Below are positions 12,788 to 23,978 of a DNA stretch of 64,000 nucleotides, piece after piece. Under the pieces are notes generated by a model, which was not told the origin of the DNA, made no database searches, and saw only the letters and a program-made list of their open reading frames with translations. The position numbers were made by a program, and so were the translations under genes. Source of the stretch: Rosa chinensis (lineage: Eukaryota > Streptophyta > Magnoliopsida > Rosales > Rosaceae); NCBI RefSeq assembly GCF_002994745.2, contig NC_037090.1, forward strand, positions 27,758,501 through 27,822,500, written 5' to 3'. The number at the start of each line of letters is the position of its first letter. Within the stretch, counting starts at the first letter, position 1.

Positions 12788-13520
12788 GGCGCATTATTGT
12801 ACTTATCCCAATGCACAAGACCAGACATCTCATATGTTGTGAACTTGTTAGCTAGATATAGCTCTGCGCCAATGGTACGCCATTGGATTAGTGTAAAAGA
12901 TATCTTTCGATATTTGAGATGTATGATTGATATGGGCTTGTTTTATCCCTACAAAGAGATGATGGATTCGGACCCATCACACACCAGGTGCGCCGCCAAC
13001 ACTGGCCTGCGTCTACTATCCCCATCCCAAAACGACATGTGTTTTGGAAGGTTTTGCTGATGTTGGGTATCTCTCTGACCCACACAAAGGTCATTCCCAA
13101 TCCGGTCAAGTGTTCACCATGGGAAAAGACCGTGACATCTTGGAGGTCTATAGAATAGACTCTAATCACTATATCTTTGAACAATGCAGAGATCATTGCT
13201 CTTCATGAAGTGGTTCGTGAATGAATATGGATTGGATTCATAATTACGCATGTTCGAACAATTGTGGTTTGAAGTCTACCATAGATGAACCTACGAGCAT
13301 TTAGGATAATGCTGCTTGTTTTGAACAAATGAGGCAAGGCTACATCAAAAGCGATAACACCAAGCATAATCAGCAACAACAGACTCTCCTCGAGATCAAG
13401 GTGAACTAGGTTCAATATGAGGATAGTGAGGCAGACTTGTTTACTAAGTCATTGCCCAAATCCACGTTCGAGAAACTATTGGCAAGAATTGACTTGCGGA
13501 AATTATCTGAACTCCCATGA
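12788..13520 (+). pseudogene. copia polyprotein remnant (end of RT and RNase H)
   Basis: Reads on from the 1-1173 fragment: IGALLYLSQCTRPDIS, then NLLARYSSAPMVRHWISVKDI, YLRCMIDMGLFYP. A frameshifted RNase H region follows, and the end ADLFTKSLPKSTFEKLLARI at about 13435-13490 is the usual C-terminus of a copia polyprotein. Several in-frame stops and small indels are present. The polypurine tract (two CAGGGGGAG runs near 13530-13557) follows directly, as expected before a 3' LTR. Confidence 0.85.
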
Positions 13521-13559
13521 TCGTAGTCATCAGGGGGAGGCGTAGACATCAGGGGGAGA

Positions 13560-13915
13560 TGTCTACATGTTCACCTCGAAACGTGAAGGGTGTGTTGTGC
13601 TCTTTTTCCCCTTCGACCGAGGTTATTTTTGTCCCACTGGGTTTTTGTTACTCGGCAAGGTTTTTAACGAGGCAACGAGAGAAGCATCACGTTTGGACAA
13701 CACAAGGAGGAGTGTTTAAGGATATCTCTATTTGTGTTTGGCCCAAACTCTAGGTTACTTGACCTAGTGGTAATAGGGTTTAATTAGAAGAATCTAGAAA
13801 TTATCTTTCCTTGTATGATTCTAACTCTATGCATTGTAATCCTCTATATAAAGAGGCCCCTATTATCAATGAGAATACGCAGCGATTATCTCTCAATTTC
13901 TGATTCCCTAAAACA
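13560..13915 (+). repeat. copia 3' LTR
   Basis: Begins TGTCTACATG directly after a purine-rich tract and ends ...CCCTAAAACA, giving TG...CA ends and a length of about 356 bp, normal for short copia LTRs. It has a TATATAAAGAG box near 13847 and the stretch GTGAAGGGTGTGTTGTGC usual in this copia group. The partner LTR lies outside the window, so the exact 3' boundary and the TSD cannot be confirmed. Confidence 0.7.
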
Positions 13916-13916
13916 A

Positions 13917-13944
13917 TTGGTTAATTAACCAACCAATTAATTGG
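13917..13944. other. two perfect AT-rich palindromes beside the copia LTR
   Basis: TTGGTTAATTAACCAA (13917-13932) is a perfect 16-bp palindrome and is followed at once by CCAATTAATTGG (13933-13944), a perfect 12-bp palindrome. It sits directly after the LTR end and may be flanking genomic sequence or a small insertion scar. Confidence 0.7.
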
Positions 13945-14072
13945 TTAATCATGCCAACCAAAGCCACCAGCACACCACGTGCTGCTTTTTCTTTCTTTCT
14001 CATTTGCTGACGTCATTAGCACATGACCTTATCTTCCTCTCTCTTGCAAAACGACTAGTGACACATTCAATT

Positions 14073-14243
14073 ATGGAGACCACATATATATTGATTCTTC
14101 TCCTATCAAACCTACTCTCTCTGACCAAAACCCAATTCGGCTACACTCCCCAGTTTTCATATTCCTTTACCCTTCCTACTCCAATCTTCTCATCTTTTCA
14201 CTCTCCTCACCAAGATCCACCTCACCAAGACCCACCTCACTAA
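14073..14243 (+). CDS. small open frame, possible secreted peptide (weak)
   Basis: Encodes 56 residues starting METTYILILLLSNLLSLTKT, a hydrophobic N-terminus resembling a signal peptide, and ending in a duplicated HQDPP motif (PHQDPPHQDPPH). No family is recognised. Upstream (13960-14040) there are CACGTG-like and TGACGTCA-like motifs, but no clear TATA box at the right distance. The frame is short and could be chance; the ends of nearby repeats make a host gene uncertain. Confidence 0.2.
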   Translation: METTYILILLLSNLLSLTKTQFGYTPQFSYSFTLPTPIFSSFHSPHQDPPHQDPPH

Positions 14244-14409
14244 AATTCCATCTTCTCATCAATTTCACAAGACTCAAAGGGGAAGCCCACGCATCAAGAG
14301 CTTCATCACTATCAAGTTTGGGTAAAAGTGGGGAGCCATAAATCAAGGCTAGCCATAATTGCTTTATAGCAATTTGTGGCTTGTTCTTGTTATTCCTAAT
14401 TCTCTTCAC

Positions 14410-15179
14410 TTTGTTCCTCTTTAAATTATGTATTTTGATGTTAGTTTGGTGATGGATAGTGAGTAATTTTGTTGTTGGGGGCTAGGGTTGTGTGCCCTAG
14501 TCCAAATCTTGCGTATAAGATGCTTATTTTAATGTAATGATGCAATTTTCATATGATAGATGCTTATATCTATTTTTGTTGGGTTAAAATGTATATCTAG
14601 GAGTCTACCCAACTCTAGGGTGTGTGTATTCTTATCAAAAAAACTCTAGGGTGTGTATTTTGAGCATGTCTATGATGGAGTTAGAGGCTTGACCCCCTTT
14701 AATTCCTAAGCTAGAAACCTTCAATTTCGTATTTGAGGGGTTATAAGCATGGTGATTTACACTCGTTGCGTGAATGCGCGAGCGGATCGTTCAGTAGTCT
14801 AATTCCTCGATCTTTAGTCCTCTTGATGTGAATTAGAGACTTTTATACCTACCCTAGTTCATGCCAAGTGAGTTCCTACGACCCTTGAACCAGAGTAGGA
14901 AAACCTTGAAAGGGAATTTCGGTCCTTGAGCCTTGAACCGCCTTGGATACGACTACCGCCAAAGTAGGAAATTTGCATCTACATTAGATTAGCTTCTGAC
15001 ACATGAGATTTGGGTGAAGAAACCTCCCTAACACCCGGCATTCTCATTATATTGTTCACACTTTTCTAGTTTAATTTCCTTGCATTTTTATTAATTGCTT
15101 TGCATTTTATTACTTTTTGTTAAGTTCAAATCAACTCTCAAATATTAAATCTATCGACTTATTTGTGTATACCCATCTT
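14410..15179. other. non-coding spacer between repeats
   Basis: No gene, repeat structure or terminal repeat was recognised. The part 14760-15040 has a mixed base composition unlike the AT-rich parts around it and may be an old repeat fragment. The sequence continues after the LTR element at 22421 (host bases ...CATCTTGAGGC then TACAAGTTAGTGG). Confidence 0.4.
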
Positions 15180-15184
15180 GAGGC

Positions 15185-15337
15185 TGTTGGAATTTTAGTT
15201 GATATTTCAAAATACACAACTATATGATGAAAGGTATTTGGCTTATTTTCTAAATGCGTCAATTTAAATTTTGGAGTTATGAATTTCAGTTTTGTTTTTA
15301 GAGCACTTATTGGGATTATAAATTACAAATTGACTCA

Positions 15338-15368
<31 letters not shown>

Positions 15369-16010
15369 TTATCATGATCATAACCCGTCTAGTAATTATT
15401 TCATACATGGGGGTTATAACAGTTACCCATTTTGTAACCCCTCTATTATCAATTTATCATTCAATCTCTTTATGATTTGTATAATTATACTAGTTAGCAA
15501 CTCTTTTATAAGCCAGAACACCACTTGCTCCAAATGCGACAGATACTCTTTCTCTTTCATCATCTCTTTTAAAATTAGTCTTTCTCTCTCTCTCTTGAAT
15601 TATTTTTTGTCGTAAAGTTTTGAGAGTTTTACTATTTTACATTTTACCAAAGGAAAGAATCAAGCAGTTCTAGGATCCAAGTTTGCGAGTGTACGCTTAC
15701 AAGGATTAACGGTTGTTGTACCCTGGAGGGTAGGGCGCCACAAACCTGCTACACCGAGACATTGTCTCCGAGGGGCGAAATCTACTCTTAAGGGCAGTGT
15801 TTACACGCCTCAACCTAAAACTCTTTTCGAGTAATGTGTCCTTCGGAAGCCTATAAATTGAAGAGATAAGTTCTATAATCCTTGTTATTTTCTCTATTAT
15901 GACAATAATATTATGATTATTATTTGTTACTAATATATTGTATTTTTGAGATCTTGTAGGAGGTGAAATCTGGAGAAAGAAGTAGCATCCATCGACCAAA
16001 TTTTCCAACA
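15185..16010 (+). repeat. 5' LTR of the non-coding LTR element
   Basis: 826 bp. Compared base by base with the 3' LTR I find seven substitutions, all transitions, plus a 6-bp length difference in an (AT)n tract. A TTTTATAAG box lies near 15507. The near identity points to a recent insertion. Confidence 0.93.
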
Positions 16011-16899
16011 ATCTTAAGAGTAGAATTGTTGGTGGATGTTTCCTTGTGGGATGCTTAAACATAAAGATAAGTCTGTTATTCTTTTAGTTGTTGCAAGTAT
16101 AACTCTTTCTCGTTAAACATATTAATTTTCCGTGCTAAAATTTGAAAAAATGAGTTTGTTCTTTTGGTTTGGAATAATTATTATGGCAGTTAGCTTCACA
16201 CATATTGCAAAATGTTAACTGCATCGTAATCGTGCATTAAACTTCAAATTTTTTTTTAATGGCTTATGATTATTAAATGTCTTCTTAGCGTTTCAAATAA
16301 GATCTCAATATGCTTGGGCTGTTATTAATCTATTGCATTCATTCCTTTCATTTGGTGCCTTTGTTGTCCCTTGAAAAACAAAACCGTTTTACATGCAGTC
16401 ATACATTATTGTTTTGCTCCAATAAGATTTTCTCTATTAATACTATTTATGTTGCACGGTTACAATTGCATATATGATTTTATTATAATTTATCATTTTT
16501 AATATATGTTACGATGGTAAAATGTATATATTTCAATTGCTAATGGGTTTTCAGTTTGCATTTGAATGTTGATAAGGTGCATTTTTCGGTTAGTAATGCA
16601 TGGTATAATTAAGATTTAAGTTGTGTGATTTTAGTTTTATTTACATTTGCTTCATTGTTCAAAGGAATTATGTTTGTAACTTAAAAATTAACCGTTTCGC
16701 ACATTTACTTTTCTATATTAATTTCTGTGTTTAATATCGTTTTACCATTTTCGTAGTATTTATTTTGCATCAGTGATTGCTATTAATATTATGGTTTAGC
16801 AAGCGTTTTTAATTCTCTGTTATATGATTTGAACCATAATTATTTTATATGCACTAAAATATATTTTTACTGTTATAACTCACAAAGTTGTTTCTTTGT

Positions 16900-17830
16900 T
16901 GTTGCCTTTGGAATACGTCCCTTCAAAGTATTTTTTCTTCAAGGAAAAAAAAAATTGAAATGTTGCCTTTGGATTATTGTTTCTTCGGAAATAATAAAGT
17001 TGTTGCCTCTTGATTAAGATGATGCCTCGGTTGCCTGAAAAATAAATGTGTTATCATGAATAATGCATTGAGAAATTATTTTGTCAATTTTACATTGATG
17101 GTTGCTTATGGCAATTTGCTGCCTCGGAATATTAATGTCCCTACAGTTGATGTCCTCGAAAAAGGAAAAAATGTTGCCTTAAAGTTTTGTTACAGGTAAT
17201 AAGGATTGCCTCATTTACATCTTGAATGATGAATCAGACCTTATCCTATGGATTAGATATAACGGTTGCCTCATACTTTAATGGTAATGAATATGGTTGC
17301 CTTGAGAATTTGGATACCGAGAAAATAGTTTCCTAATTCTATATTATTGGTGCTTCCGGATATAATGCAGAGACAACAATTCTCTAAACATGGTTCCCTA
17401 GCCATATTTGCTAAGATGATTAGCTCCATATGCTGCCTTAAGTTTCTGGGCTGCCTTTCGAATTTTCGTTGCCTTTCGGTCAATGTTGCTTCAAAACAAA
17501 TAAATATATGCGATTTTTATTAATTGACACCGCGATATTGTCCCTTATGCTGACGCCTTGAAAAACTATCTCATTGACTGCTGCCTTCGGTTTATGCTTT
17601 GAGAAAATAGACATTCAATGTATCTCCATGATCAAATTTAATTTTGATCAAGAATTAAGAGACACTTGATGGCTCCAAATGTGGGGGTGACTAAGGTATC
17701 CGAAGTCACGAAATCGGTAAATACTGTTGCCTATTAAATTCCCAAGTCCTTGACATGCAAAAATTCGTTGCCTAAATATATATGGCTTGATATTGTCTTG
17801 CCTATATTTATGAGCCTGAACCTAATTCAA
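16900..17830 (+). repeat. dispersed TTGCCT-motif region inside the LTR element
   Basis: The hexamer TTGCCT or its variant TTGCCTC/TTGCCTT appears again and again at irregular spacing (for example near 16901, 16961, 17000, 17027, 17173, 17207, 17265, 17298, 17470, 17738 and later). There is no reading frame and no fixed period, so it is not an ordinary tandem repeat. Function unknown; it lies where gag/pol would be in a coding element. Confidence 0.55.
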
Positions 17831-19204
17831 ATAGACTAAAAATTGTGGGGGTCAAGGAAAAACAAGAAAAAATAGGCTCTTATATTTAAATGAGATTGGA
17901 TAACTAAAAATCCAATAAAGATTACTTATTGTTGAGATTATTCAATAAGTTGTGTAGGTCAGAGTTGATTTTGGCCAATACTCTGACTAAACCACTAGGC
18001 TAAAGGTCGAAGCTGGTGGTTAATACATCGAGGGGGATGAGATTATGCCTATAACAAAGGTCAAGAGTGATGGTAACCCAACCTATGTGAATGGCGATCC
18101 CAGGAAGTAGGTTCATATGGGTAATAACAAGTCACTTGTTGATTAGTGACGCACTATCAGATTAAAACTTTGAGTCCATCCCTATGGTGTATAGATAGTG
18201 TTTTAACTGGAACGTATGAGGATGAACTTTGTTCTTAATAAGTACCATAGCCCTTACACATTGTCACGCCCCTGATTTTACACACATGAAAATCGATATA
18301 TATAATCCCATAATTATACATGCGTGAACGTTCAGTCACCAATACAAAATACCTAGAATCTTTTTCCTTTTAAACCAAGTACATACTGATGCCCTGAACC
18401 CTCAAAGTTAATATAAACTCGCTCCATAGAGTTATATATTACAATGCTTACGAATTAAATTGTCAACAACAAAATAAAACGTAAATGCAGCTCAGAGTAA
18501 CTATACAACGGAAGTCCTTATCAACGGTAAAGTCACAAAGATAGCTTCCTACCGTAAAGCTGCATAGGCGTCACCTCAGCTTCAGCCACGATCTCCTCGA
18601 CCTGCAGGATTAACCCCTACACCATTCCGTTGAATAGTGCACCGGGTTCCACACAACAAACCCGGTAAGCTTATGAAGCTCGTATGAGTAACTCAAAACC
18701 AATTACACAAATTTCACAAAAGCCTCCTGCTCATAACCTCAATCCTAGCATCCAATTACACAAATTTCGGTCAAACAAGACTTCCTCAAGAAATGTTTAA
18801 CGCCATCCTAACGCACTACGGCGAATTCCAACATCACACTCATTTCCCATTTCCCCCCCCCAGGAGCTTTTGTCATCAACATGACATCAAAGGTGAAGAA
18901 CAATGAATCACCTTCCTATCCTCACTACAGAGTACAGTTCATCGCCACTATGGCTACTAATGTAAATCAAACCATCAATCAATACAATCAAGGAGAAATC
19001 AAGGCAATCACATATCAAAATAAGCAAACCAATTCATAGTAACCCCTGCATATAATTTAGTTCAGGAGGTCACATTAAGTCAAGCAACTCAAGACAAAGT
19101 AGTCATCGAAGTCCCACACTCTGACGTCTGTAGGTAGCCCCAACCATCACAGCAGTCCTCTCGATCTTTGTTAACTTAATAACAATTCAGCTCCGCTACC
19201 GAGC

Positions 19205-19520
19205 AGTCATCACACTGATCATCGCACAGATTTCCACCGATCATCACCTAGATTTACATCATCCTACTGATCATCACATAGATTTCAAGGATCATCACAT
19301 AGATTCACAAAGATATCGCCAATCATCACACAGATAGCGATCATCACATAGATTTTGCCGGTCATCACATAGATAGCGATCATCACATGGATTCACAAAG
19401 ATATCGCCAATCATCACACAGATAGCGATCATCACATAGATTTTGTCGGTTATCACATAGATAACGATCATCACATAGATTTCGCTGGTCATCACATAGA
19501 TAGCGATCATCACATAGATT
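19205..19520. repeat. minisatellite inside LTR family A copy 1, about 21-bp base unit
   Basis: About 15 variants of GATCATCACATAGATT/AGC follow one another, with a larger repeat of about 100 bp (the block ATTCACAAAGATATCGCCAA starts near 19303 and 19390). Minus-strand translation gives a Cys-Asp-Asp-Arg-Tyr-Leu repeat, an artefact. Confidence 0.85.
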
Positions 19521-20838
19521 CACAACGAAGCCACTAATACATGAATATATATGTATATATATACATCCCATAATATATATATATACACACATAGTCATCC
19601 ATCCACACAGAAAACCACTAATACCAACTATAGTCATAGTTAACCTAATAACTCCAAGACGATAGGGTAATCATGCTCATAACAAATATCAACCATATTC
19701 ATAACAAATATCGATCCTACTCATAACAAATATCGATCCTACTCATAACAAATATCGTGAGATTTACTCACCAAAAGATAAAGGTAATTCGTTCATTTAT
19801 GAACCTTGTGAGATTACTCACCTCGAAACTCCCGCTGCGTCTTCAATTCAGGACAAGGCAGCCAATCCACAAAATAGCCGTCTAAGGAGTACTACGTCAC
19901 GTACCTAAGGAATTACAGCTCTCATTCAGTCAACGAATCACAAGGGATAACGTTCGAAACCCTAAATCGAACCAAGATTCCCAAGGTGACGCCAAATGAG
20001 GCGAAACCACATCCGAGACCATCCAATGTCTCCGGAACACTTATACGATCGATATGTCAAAATCACAAGTCGATCGGATGCTCAAATCCTCAAGGATCGA
20101 ACAAATCGATCGGTATGAAACTGCAAAAATCATAACAATTCCATACGAACTCCAAAATTTGCATATTATATATCGAAACGCTCGTATCAACGAGTATAAC
20201 ATATATAATACCAAAAACAGTTCCTTAAGTGGCCGGAACACCGCCGGAACGCCACCACAGACGGAGGCGCACCGCCGCCGGTCAAAACTCATTATTTCAC
20301 AAAACTCCCAACATCAAAAAGCTTCATCTAAGCATGCTTTTGGATTCTCATAACTGGCTCAAAGTCAGAAAACAAGCTTAAGGGATCGAAAACTACCTCA
20401 CAAGCCGTGAACAGTAATCCAATCCGAGTTGATCGAAGTTTCACGTGAATCGATCCAAACAACCACCAAGGATCGATCGGCGAGGCTACTCTGAGCTCAA
20501 CCAAGGAATCGTTGAAGCCATGAAGTCGCCGGAGTTGTGTTTTCCGGCCGGGTCCGAAAACACCAACCTGCACCTCCTTCTACTGTCGCTACCACCGAGA
20601 ATCGGTGCTAGAGGACACCACAGGGACGACCAGACGGAGGAGACGATCCTATCTGGAAAGTTTCGTCGCTGGAGACCGCCGCAGTTGGCCGGAAAAGTCG
20701 GGTCGGATCGACCGGGTCTGGGTCGGGTCAGTCGGATTATTTCGATTCTGAAGGTGCAGCCGAGAGAGAAAAGAGAGAGAAAGTAAACTTCCGAAAATGG
20801 AAGAAATGAAACTAGTAAGTTTCCAACTTGGGAAACTT

Positions 20839-20847
20839 CTATTTATA
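20839..20847 (-). promoter_or_regulatory. TATA box of LTR family A copy 1
   Basis: Minus-strand TATAAATAG, matched at the same place in copy 2 (53351-53359, + strand). Conservation between diverged copies supports a real promoter element of the LTR. Confidence 0.6.
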
Positions 20848-21583
20848 CTAAAATGGAAATTCCTTCCAATGGCCATAACTTTCTCATACGAACTCCGATT
20901 CTCGCGTTCTACATATCCACGAATTTGTATCGACGCGCTCTACAACTTTCGTGAAGGAAGTTTTCGGAGAATCCCAACGTATAAAAAGTCAACCTTTTCA
21001 AACCCCCCTAAAACCATACTTTTCGAATAAAAATTCGTCCGAAACACTTCCGCTCCGTCCACAAGCCACGAAATCGTCCAACTGTTATAAAATTAATTCC
21101 GGAAAATCCTCGGAAAATAATTACGAATTTCCTGGGCATCACACACATGGGTGGTGTGTTCGATTCCAGTACACACTTGATGGACTTACCTATATGAGTG
21201 TGGAAGTGGGGCCGCTTCCTATGAAACTTAGGCAAGTTTTCTAGAGCACTCATGAATATCTAGGTAGGGGCACATGGCCTATTCGTGCCCACCCGTAGAA
21301 CAAGCTTGATAGAGATTCAATGTGGATAGTAGCTCTCTGATTCACATCAAGAAATTCTGGTTCATAGAAAATTTTATTTTCACCAAATTTCTGTGAGTCA
21401 TGGCTGACTTATCCTATGGCTAGTTCATAGTCCAAAAGACACTAGTTCAAATGCATTGAATTCTCACTTTCTTTTGGCATATCCATTTTTCAGTTTCATC
21501 TGGTATATTTTCATTTTTACTTTGACGCATCCCTTTATTCCTATGTCGGTGAATTTTCTTGTATTTTGAAATATGTGGGGGAT

Positions 21584-21736
21584 TGTTGGAATTTTAGTTG
21601 ATATTTCAAAATACACAACTATATGATGAAAGGTATTTGGCTTATTTTCTAAATGCGTCAATTTAAATTTTGGAGTTATGAATTTCAGTTTTGTTTTTAG
21701 AGCACTTATTGGGATTATAAATTACAAATTGACTCA

Positions 21737-21777
<41 letters not shown>

Positions 21778-22415
21778 CATGATCATAACCCGTCTAGTAA
21801 TTATTTCATACATGGGGGTTATAACAGTTACCCATTTTGTAACCCCTCTATTATCAATTTATCATTCAATCTCTTTATGATTTGTATAATTATACTAGCT
21901 AGCAACTCTTTTATAAGCCAGAACACCACTTGCTCCAAATGCGACAGATACTCTTTCTCTTTCATCATCTCTTTTAAAATTAGTCTTTCTCTCTCTCTCT
22001 TGAATTATTTTTTGTTGTAAAGTTTTGAGAGTTTTACTATTTTACATTTTGCCAAAGGAAAGAATCAAGCAGTTCTAGGATCCAAGTTTGCGAGTGTACG
22101 CTTACAAGGATTAACGGTTGTTGTACCCTAGAGGGTAGGGCGCCACAAACCTGCTACACCGAGACATTGTCTCTGAGGGGCGAAATCTACTCTTAAGGGC
22201 AGTGTTTACATGCCTCAACCTAAAACTCTTTTCGAGTAATGTGTCCTTCGGAAGCCTATAAATTGAAGAGATAAGTTCTATAATCCTTGTTATTTTCTCT
22301 ATTATGACAATAATATTATGATTATTATTTGTTACTAATATATTGTATTTTTGAGATCTTGTAGGAGGTGAAATCTGGAGAAAAAAGTAGCATCCATCGA
22401 CCAAATTTTCCAACA
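21584..22415 (+). repeat. 3' LTR of the non-coding LTR element
   Basis: 832 bp, partner of 15185-16010. It follows the polypurine tract ending at 21583 and is followed by the duplicated target GAGGC. Confidence 0.93.
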
Positions 22416-22420
22416 GAGGC

Positions 22421-22719
22421 TACAAGTTAGTGGCTTTGAATAGGCTTGGTGTGAGCTAAGCCGAGCATTTCCAAGACTTGGTGTCTTGATTGTTTATAGT
22501 TTTTATTTTACTTTTTGTTTGTCTTGTATGCTTTTAGTATCCTACCGCCAATTATCTTGGTTAGGTCCAACACCTAATCTTCGATGTACGATAACTAAGG
22601 TCCAAATACTTCCCTTACTTGACACGATTCGTACGCTTGCGAGATTATATGCATCAAGTCAATTATTAATCTCAAACAACAAAGAATGAGTTATATGTTT
22701 TGTGTGTTATGAATCTCAA
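22421..22719. other. spacer
   Basis: Flanking sequence of the LTR element, continuous with 15179 before insertion. No gene or repeat recognised. Confidence 0.5.
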
Positions 22720-22968
22720 ACAATAGCAAAATTTCTTCTTCTGTTGTCTGAATGTGCTGAGGCATTCCCGCGCATGCTATGCCAGGCACATGCCTGTGCA
22801 GAATTCACACAACAGAAATATGTATTCTGTTGAGCAAACTATTATCACACAACGGTGAAATCACCGTTGTCTGATTTTTCAATCACACAACACCAACTTA
22901 GACCACTGTGAACTTGGTCATCAGATAACAGAAATACACCAGTTTGATTAACTTTTTGTAGTAGAATT
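22720..22968. mobile_element. CACTA-derived terminal fragment
   Basis: Carries TTCTGTTGTCTGAATG, ACACAACAGAAAT, ACACAACGGTGAAATCACCGTTGTCTG and ends GATTAACTTTTTGTAGTAG, the same motifs and the same end (compare AGTTAATCA plus CTACTAC on the other strand) as the large CACTA. The last bases of the right end are mutated and no left end or TSD was found, so it is a deletion derivative or a truncated copy. Confidence 0.6.
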
Positions 22969-23289
22969 TGTTTAGGCGCACAAGGCCAGTCATGTATACA
23001 TAATGGTCCATGCATACTGGATTCCCATTCGCACCGCTCCATCCTATTATGTTGGCTACTTCTTGTGCAATTGTATTTGGCTATGTAGATTAGAAATGAT
23101 CTGTCCTTATCAATGTTTTTAAATGCTAAGGCATAACCTGAGACATTTTTGGGAGAGCCTCAACAAGGTGTAAACCTCAAGGTATAAGGCGTAAGTCTTG
23201 CATTATAATAAACTAGCATTTATCCATACATGCTCTGCATGTGCAAGTTATTATTATTTTTATTTTTATTTTTTATTTTTTCAGAAAAT

Positions 23290-23634
23290 AAAAAAGAAAG
23301 AGTTGGTTATTGCAGAGAAAAGAATAGAGTCTCCACCGAATTAGCATCCGCAGTAGCTCAAGCATTGAGGTCATTGAGAAGCGTATATGGACCAAATTTG
23401 AGAGAGAAGAGAGCTTTGGAGCTCTCAAAGTTTGGGTATGAAGCTGGGTTGATATACAATGGAACTAACTTTTGGCCAGCAGTGAGGTTGTCAAATCGGA
23501 ATGTAAATTCGTAACGAGATACCGCGCTATGGTGTATGGTGTTACTTGGCTACCTAAGGAGGAGAAAGGTGGTGCTTCTTTGACTTGGGAGGTATTGTTA
23601 CCAGCTTCTATGGGGGATAACTGTTAGTTGATAT
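23290..23634 (+). pseudogene. broken protein-coding fragment, unrecognised
   Basis: From about 23290 a frame reads ELASAVAQALRSLRSVYG, LREKRALELSKFGYEAG and IYNGTNFWP, with protein-like composition. Near 23480-23490 the frame must shift to continue as SECKFVTRYRAMVYGVTWLP, EEKGGASLTWEVLLPASMG and a TAG stop at about 23634. The T-rich stretch 23250-23285 and AG just before it look like an intron acceptor, so this may be the last exon of a gene or of a captured gene. I do not recognise the family. It lies between CACTA-type sequences, which fits a captured fragment. Confidence 0.4.
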
Positions 23635-23705
23635 CTCTAGTCCAATTTCGATTACTATATAAATCATGTGAGCTACCGGAGTAGCCACAGTTGAGTGTGA
23701 TATCA

Positions 23706-23960
23706 CTAGTACAAAATCGAAAACAGACAACGGTTTCGCACCGTTGTCTGGAAAAGTATATATTGGTTGTCTAAGTGAGTATTGTTTCTTTACGTTTCAC
23801 TCCACAATGGTTTTTCACTGATGTCTAACATAATAAAGCACAACAGTTATTAGTTAGAAATAGTTGTAACTATACACTGCACATATCATTAGCACTAAAT
23901 AGACCGTTATGTATGTAATTATTCAATAAGAGTTTTAGAATTTCATGTGAAACCCTAATT
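23706..23960. mobile_element. CACTA-like left end (partial)
   Basis: Starts CACTAGTACAAAATCG followed by the inverted-repeat stretch ACAACGG...CCGTTGT at 23733-23757 and TGGTTTTTCACTGATGTCTA. This is the structure of a CACTA terminus, but no matching right end with a 3-bp duplication was found nearby. Confidence 0.45.
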
Positions 23961-23978
23961 CTAACTTTACCCAAATTC

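Larger units (their letters stand above)
1..13915 (+). mobile_element. Ty1/copia retrotransposon, 5' part outside window, split by CACTA
   Basis: Two pieces of one copia element flank the CACTA insertion: 1-1173 and 12788-13915. Removing 1174-12784 and one copy of the ATA duplication joins the reading frame exactly: ...EVPYLVQ then IGALLYLSQCTRPDISY, the conserved block at the end of the copia reverse transcriptase. The 5' LTR, gag, protease and most of integrase lie before base 1. A 3' LTR follows at about 13560. The element is dead: the polyprotein has several stops and frameshifts, whereas the CACTA inside it is open, so the copia is the older of the two. Confidence 0.9.
18262..21143 (-). 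mobile_element. solo-LTR-like insertion, family A copy 1 (long LTR, probably gypsy-type)
   Basis: Ends TGTCACGCCCC...GGGCATCACA (TG...CA), with a perfect 5-bp duplication CACAT at 18257-18261 and 21144-21148. It lies inside the LTR element 15185-22415. No polyprotein, primer site or second LTR is present, so a solo LTR of 2,882 bp is the simplest reading. A TATAAATAG box on the minus strand (20847-20839) about 300 bp from the right end gives the LTR direction. Homologous copies are 34087-36801 and, inverted, 53056-60069; they share the blocks AACTTTCTCATACGAACTCC and ACAACTTTCGTGAAGGAAG. Confidence 0.85.
15185..22415 (+). mobile_element. full-length LTR retrotransposon without coding capacity (LARD-like, probably copia-type)
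   Basis: Two LTRs, 15185-16010 and 21584-22415, start TGTTGGAATTTTAG and end TTTTCCAACA, giving the inverted ends TGTTGGAA/TTCCAACA. A perfect 5-bp duplication GAGGC lies at 15180-15184 and 22416-22420. A purine tract (ATGTGGGGGA) precedes the 3' LTR, fixing the + orientation. The internal region holds no gag or pol frame. It is split by another insertion (18262-21143); without it the element is about 4.3 kb. No convincing tRNA primer site was seen after the 5' LTR. The copia assignment rests on LTR style only. Confidence 0.93.

Noticed and set aside
19295..19637. Minus-strand frames with a Cys-Asp-Asp-Arg-Tyr-Leu repeat
   Set aside because: Translation of the 21-bp minisatellite in the LTR; no start context, no conservation expected.
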